From an uncultured Saprospirales bacterium (GTDB lineage: Bacteria > Bacteroidota > Bacteroidia > Chitinophagales > JADIYW01): DNA of 36,872 nt. How positions within the stretch are numbered: the stretch's first letter is position 1; every line of letters starts with the position of its first letter. The stretch spans positions 1 to 36,872 of the forward strand of contig CALLKF010000200.1 in the NCBI GenBank assembly GCA_938008535.1. The letters are read 5' to 3'. A program made the position numbers and the translations under genes. The notes beneath the pieces were generated by a model. That model made no database searches and was not told the origin of the DNA. It saw nothing but the letters and a program-made list of their open reading frames with translations. Below are positions 33,943-36,872 of the stretch, piece after piece.

Positions 33943-35850
33943 TTGCAAACAGCACAAGAAATACTACAACACTATTTTGGTTACGAGACTTTTCGTGAAC
34001 CACAAGCTGCTATAATTCAGTCTGTTTTGGATGGAAAAGATACGATGGCATTATTACCAACTGGTGGTGGAAAATCGCTGTGTTTTCAAGTTCCAGCTTT
34101 AATGGAAGATGGAATTTGTATAGTGGTTTCGCCTTTAATAGCATTAATGAAAGATCAAGTTTTTCAACTTAAAAAAAGAGGCATAAAAGCTGCAGCTATT
34201 TTTTCTGGACTTTCTTACCATGAAATTGATATGGTGTTAGATAATTGCCAATTTGGTTATTATAAGTTTTTGTACGTTTCTCCAGAAAGATTGAAAACAG
34301 ACATTTTTGTTGAACGTTTTAAAAGAATGAATGTCAATCTAATTGCAGTTGATGAGGCACATTGCGTCTCACAATGGGGTTTTGATTTTCGTCCACCGTA
34401 TTTAGAAATTGCTGAAATTAGAAAATACCATCCGAAAATTCCTGTCTTGGCGTTAACGGCTTCTGCAACTTCGCGTGTTCAAATAGATATTATTGAAAAG
34501 TTAGAATTTATAAAAGGTTATAACGTTTTTAAAAAGTCTTTTTTACGAGAAAATATAAGTTTTGTTGTTCGAAAAGAAGAAGCAAAATATCCGAAATTGG
34601 TAAATATTATTTCTACACTAAAAGGAACAGGAATTATTTATGTTAGAAGCAGAAATAAAACGAAAGACGTTGCAGAATATCTTCAAAAAAATAATATCAA
34701 AGCAGATTTTTATCATGCTGGTTTGATGTATGATGAACGCAATAAGAAACAAGATAATTGGATAAAAAACAAAACACAAGTTATTGTTTGCACTAACGCA
34801 TTCGGAATGGGTATCGATAAAGCGGATGTGCGATTCGTGATTCATTTAGATATTCCAGAAAGCATGGAAGCATATTATCAGGAAGCTGGAAGAGCTGGTC
34901 GTGATAGTAATTTATCTTATGCTGCGTTGTTGTTTAATCAAAATGATATTGATACGTTAGAACAAAAAAAGCATCAAAAATTTCCATCTGTTGATAATAT
35001 AAAAAAAGTGTACAATGCTATTTGCAATCATTTTAAAATTGCTGTTGGTAGCGGAAAAATGACCACGCGAGATTTTGATATTTATACTTTTTCAAAATTG
35101 TTTAATGTAGAAATTACACTGACTTATAACTGCTTAAAAATTTTAGAACAAGAAAATTACATGCAGCTCAGTGATAGTATTTACATGCCTTCGCGCGTGG
35201 TGTTTCGCGTGGATAAACATGATTTATATAAATTTCAAGTGGCAAATGCATCGTATGATTTTATAATAAAAGCATTGCTGAGAAATTATGGTGGAATTGT
35301 AGATCACTATGCAAAAATTAGCGAGCAACAGTTAGCAAAGCAACTAAAAATTTCGGTTACTGAAGTTGTAAATCAACTAAAATTTCTACAAAAAAATAAA
35401 TTGCTTACTTACATTTCAGCCAACGAAGAGCCAACAATTACGCTGTTAGAAGAACGTTTGCACGAAGATTATTTGCGCATCAATACGAAATATATCAACG
35501 AACGCAAAAGAATATATTTTGATCAATTGAAAGCTATGTTGCATTTTACAGAGCAAACTAAATCTTGCCGACAAGCCATAATTTGTTCGTATTTTGGTGA
35601 AGAAAATGAAATAAAATGCAATCGTTGTGATGTTTGTTTAGAAGAAAATAAAAAGCTGCACCATACTGAAGATTTTAAGAATGCAAAAGATTTTATTTTA
35701 AAAAATACATCAGAAAACTGGACGTCAATGGAAACCTTATTACCTAAAAATGCACATTTTGAAAACCAACTATATAGAGAAGTGATTCGTTTTTTATTAG
35801 ATGAAAAGATGTTGCTTGTAAACAATAAAAATGAACTAAAAAGTGTCTAA
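33943..35850 (+). CDS. recQ: ATP-dependent DNA helicase, RecQ family
   Basis: The 635-residue product is a 3'-5' superfamily 2 helicase. Walker A is LLPTGGGKSLCF (Lys44). The DEAH box is VDEAHCVSQWGFDFRPPYLEI (about 136), with motif III LTASAT. The second RecA lobe carries GTGIIYVRSRNKT, VCTNAFGMGIDKADVRFVIH and YYQEAGRAGRD. The zinc-binding RQC region has four cysteines in CRQAIICSYFGE...CNRCDVC (about 541-565). The C-terminal tail is short and I see no clear HRDC domain. RecQ helicases unwind recombination intermediates and stalled forks. The start is TTG: a stop (33934-33936) closes the frame just upstream, and the usual N-terminal YFGYxxFRxxQ begins ten residues in. An out-of-frame ATG lies at 33936. 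Confidence 0.93.
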   Translation: MQTAQEILQHYFGYETFREPQAAIIQSVLDGKDTMALLPTGGGKSLCFQVPALMEDGICIVVSPLIALMKDQVFQLKKRGIKAAAIFSGLSYHEIDMVLDNCQFGYYKFLYVSPERLKTDIFVERFKRMNVNLIAVDEAHCVSQWGFDFRPPYLEIAEIRKYHPKIPVLALTASATSRVQIDIIEKLEFIKGYNVFKKSFLRENISFVVRKEEAKYPKLVNIISTLKGTGIIYVRSRNKTKDVAEYLQKNNIKADFYHAGLMYDERNKKQDNWIKNKTQVIVCTNAFGMGIDKADVRFVIHLDIPESMEAYYQEAGRAGRDSNLSYAALLFNQNDIDTLEQKKHQKFPSVDNIKKVYNAICNHFKIAVGSGKMTTRDFDIYTFSKLFNVEITLTYNCLKILEQENYMQLSDSIYMPSRVVFRVDKHDLYKFQVANASYDFIIKALLRNYGGIVDHYAKISEQQLAKQLKISVTEVVNQLKFLQKNKLLTYISANEEPTITLLEERLHEDYLRINTKYINERKRIYFDQLKAMLHFTEQTKSCRQAIICSYFGEENEIKCNRCDVCLEENKKLHHTEDFKNAKDFILKNTSENWTSMETLLPKNAHFENQLYREVIRFLLDEKMLLVNNKNELKSV

Positions 35851-36872
35851 AAAAATAATACTCTGTGTTACAAATGATTTGGTTTTCGACCAACGTATGC
35901 AGCGTATTTGCACTACATTAGCAAATAATAATTTTCAGGTGGAATTAGTTGGCAGATTACTTGAAAATTCAAAACCAGTTGCTACCTTTCCTTTTTTACA
36001 AACCAGATTAAATTGTTTTTTCAACAAAGGATTTTTGTTTTATGCAGAATTTAATATTAGATTATTTTTTTATTTGCTGTTTGCTGAAGTCGATATAATT
36101 TGTGGCTGCGATTTAGATACTTTACCTGCAGCGGTTTTAGCAGCCAAAATAAAACGTAAAAAAGTAGTGTATGATGCACATGAATATTTTCCTGAATCGC
36201 CTGAATTAATTGGCAAACCATTCAAGCAATCTGTTTGGTATTTTATTGAAAAATTATTAGTAAAAAGAACAAATGCTATTTATACAGTAACCAATTCTAT
36301 CGCGCAAATCTTTAATAAAAAATATAAAGTAGATTGCAAAGTTGTAAGAAATCTTCCAATTAAAACAATAAGTCAGAACTCAGAACTCACAACTCACAAC
36401 TATCTTCTTTATCAAGGTGCTGTAAACATCGGTCGTGGTTTAAATGAAATGTTACTTGCCATGCTGAAGATAAATGATGCCACTTTTTATATTGCAGGTG
36501 ACGGCGATGAAATGGAACACGTAAAACATAGCATTAAAAAATTAAAACTGGAAAATAAAGTGAAATTGTTAGGTAAGAAAACACCTGATGAACTTAAAAA
36601 AATTACACAGCAGGCAACCATAGGAATTAATCTCTTGGAAAACCGCGGCATCAGTTATTATTATTCACTAGGCAACAAAACATTTGATTATATACAAGCC
36701 GGCATTCCGCAGGTAATGATTGGTTTTCCTGAATACATTGCGCTGAATAAGCAATATAATATAGGTGTTTTGGTTGAAGAAATGACTATTGATAATGTAG
36801 AAAACACTATCAATCAATTATTGCATAATAAAGAATTGTATACAACAGTACAGCAAAACTGCTTAAAAGCAA
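35843..36872 (+). CDS. Glycosyltransferase (GT-B, GT4-like), 3' end beyond the window
   Basis: A frame opens with GTG at 35843, overlapping the recQ stop by eight bases, and runs to the window end (343 codons). An in-frame stop at 35837 fixes the start. It begins KKIILCVTNDLVFDQRMQRICTTLA, as in Bacteroidota GT4-like enzymes. Further marks are VDIICGCDLDTLPAAVLAAKIKRKKVVYDAHEYFPE (acceptor side) and LLYQGAVNIGRGLNEML, FYIAGDGDEMEHV, VKLLGKKTPDELKKI and NLLENRGISYYYSLGNKTFDYIQAGIPQVM (nucleotide-sugar lobe). It transfers a sugar in surface polysaccharide or glycoprotein synthesis; donor and acceptor are unknown. Bases 36371-36398 are a heptamer repeat, encoding SQNSELTTH in the linker between the lobes. 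Confidence 0.9.
   Translation, partial: MSKKIILCVTNDLVFDQRMQRICTTLANNNFQVELVGRLLENSKPVATFPFLQTRLNCFFNKGFLFYAEFNIRLFFYLLFAEVDIICGCDLDTLPAAVLAAKIKRKKVVYDAHEYFPESPELIGKPFKQSVWYFIEKLLVKRTNAIYTVTNSIAQIFNKKYKVDCKVVRNLPIKTISQNSELTTHNYLLYQGAVNIGRGLNEMLLAMLKINDATFYIAGDGDEMEHVKHSIKKLKLENKVKLLGKKTPDELKKITQQATIGINLLENRGISYYYSLGNKTFDYIQAGIPQVMIGFPEYIALNKQYNIGVLVEEMTIDNVENTINQLLHNKELYTTVQQNCLKA
36371..36398. repeat. 7-bp tandem repeat inside the glycosyltransferase gene
   Basis: AGTCAGA, ACTCAGA, ACTCACA and ACTCACA follow each other without gaps. The same unit type occurs at 19544 and 21691. The reading frame is kept through it. It falls in the expected linker between the two GT-B lobes. Confidence 0.8.

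Overview
The window comes from a low-GC member of the Bacteroidota, most likely near the Chitinophagales/Sphingobacteriales. The evidence is two proteins ending in the gliding-motility-associated C-terminal domain (CHU_C, T9SS type B sorting), three ending in T9SS type A sorting domains, perfect TAnnTTTG -7 promoter boxes in front of many genes, few visible Shine-Dalgarno sequences, and a FkbM methyltransferase, an ECF sigma factor with a linked beta-barrel partner, and futalosine-pathway menaquinone genes. The species cannot be named from the sequence alone.

Layout. 1-71 is the 3' end of an Rhs-core gene that stops abruptly. 72-892 has no gene but holds layered repeats, including a 21-bp tandem array. 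893-9537 holds two adjacent, paralogous giant secreted proteins. 9539-13180 (minus) holds a secreted M43-type metalloprotease, a FkbM methyltransferase and the branched-chain aminotransferase IlvE. 13262-16591 (plus) holds a small hypothetical protein, the nucleotide-pool cleaner RdgB, an ECF sigma factor and an overlapping membrane/beta-barrel protein. 16603-19065 is a divergent MFS transporter/MqnE pair. 19213-20960 (minus) holds a cold-shock protein and a MATE transporter. 20961-21688 is a second gene-free region with REP-like pieces, an unassigned promoter and a second, younger 21-bp array. 21689-26326 holds a histidine phosphatase, a beta-helix lipoprotein, MqnA and an alpha-helical protein of unknown function. 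26435-32970 holds two large T9SS cargo proteins in tandem. 32967-36872 holds a nucleoside phosphorylase, a RecQ helicase and a glycosyltransferase cut off by the window end.

How the genes relate. Five of the largest products are T9SS cargo for the cell surface or medium, so the dominant theme is surface and secreted protein. MqnA and MqnE catalyse early steps of futalosine-dependent menaquinone synthesis, but they sit about 5 kb apart, each with its own promoter-like box. The sigma factor and the overlapping gene look like one signalling unit in which the partner carries both an inner-membrane helix and an outer-membrane barrel.

The most unusual signal is in the non-coding DNA. Two indel-free 21-bp tandem arrays lie 20 kb apart and share period, register and a core motif. 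A separate family of 7-bp tandem repeats has entered or touched three coding sequences: the end of the MATE gene, the start of the phosphatase gene and the middle of the glycosyltransferase gene.
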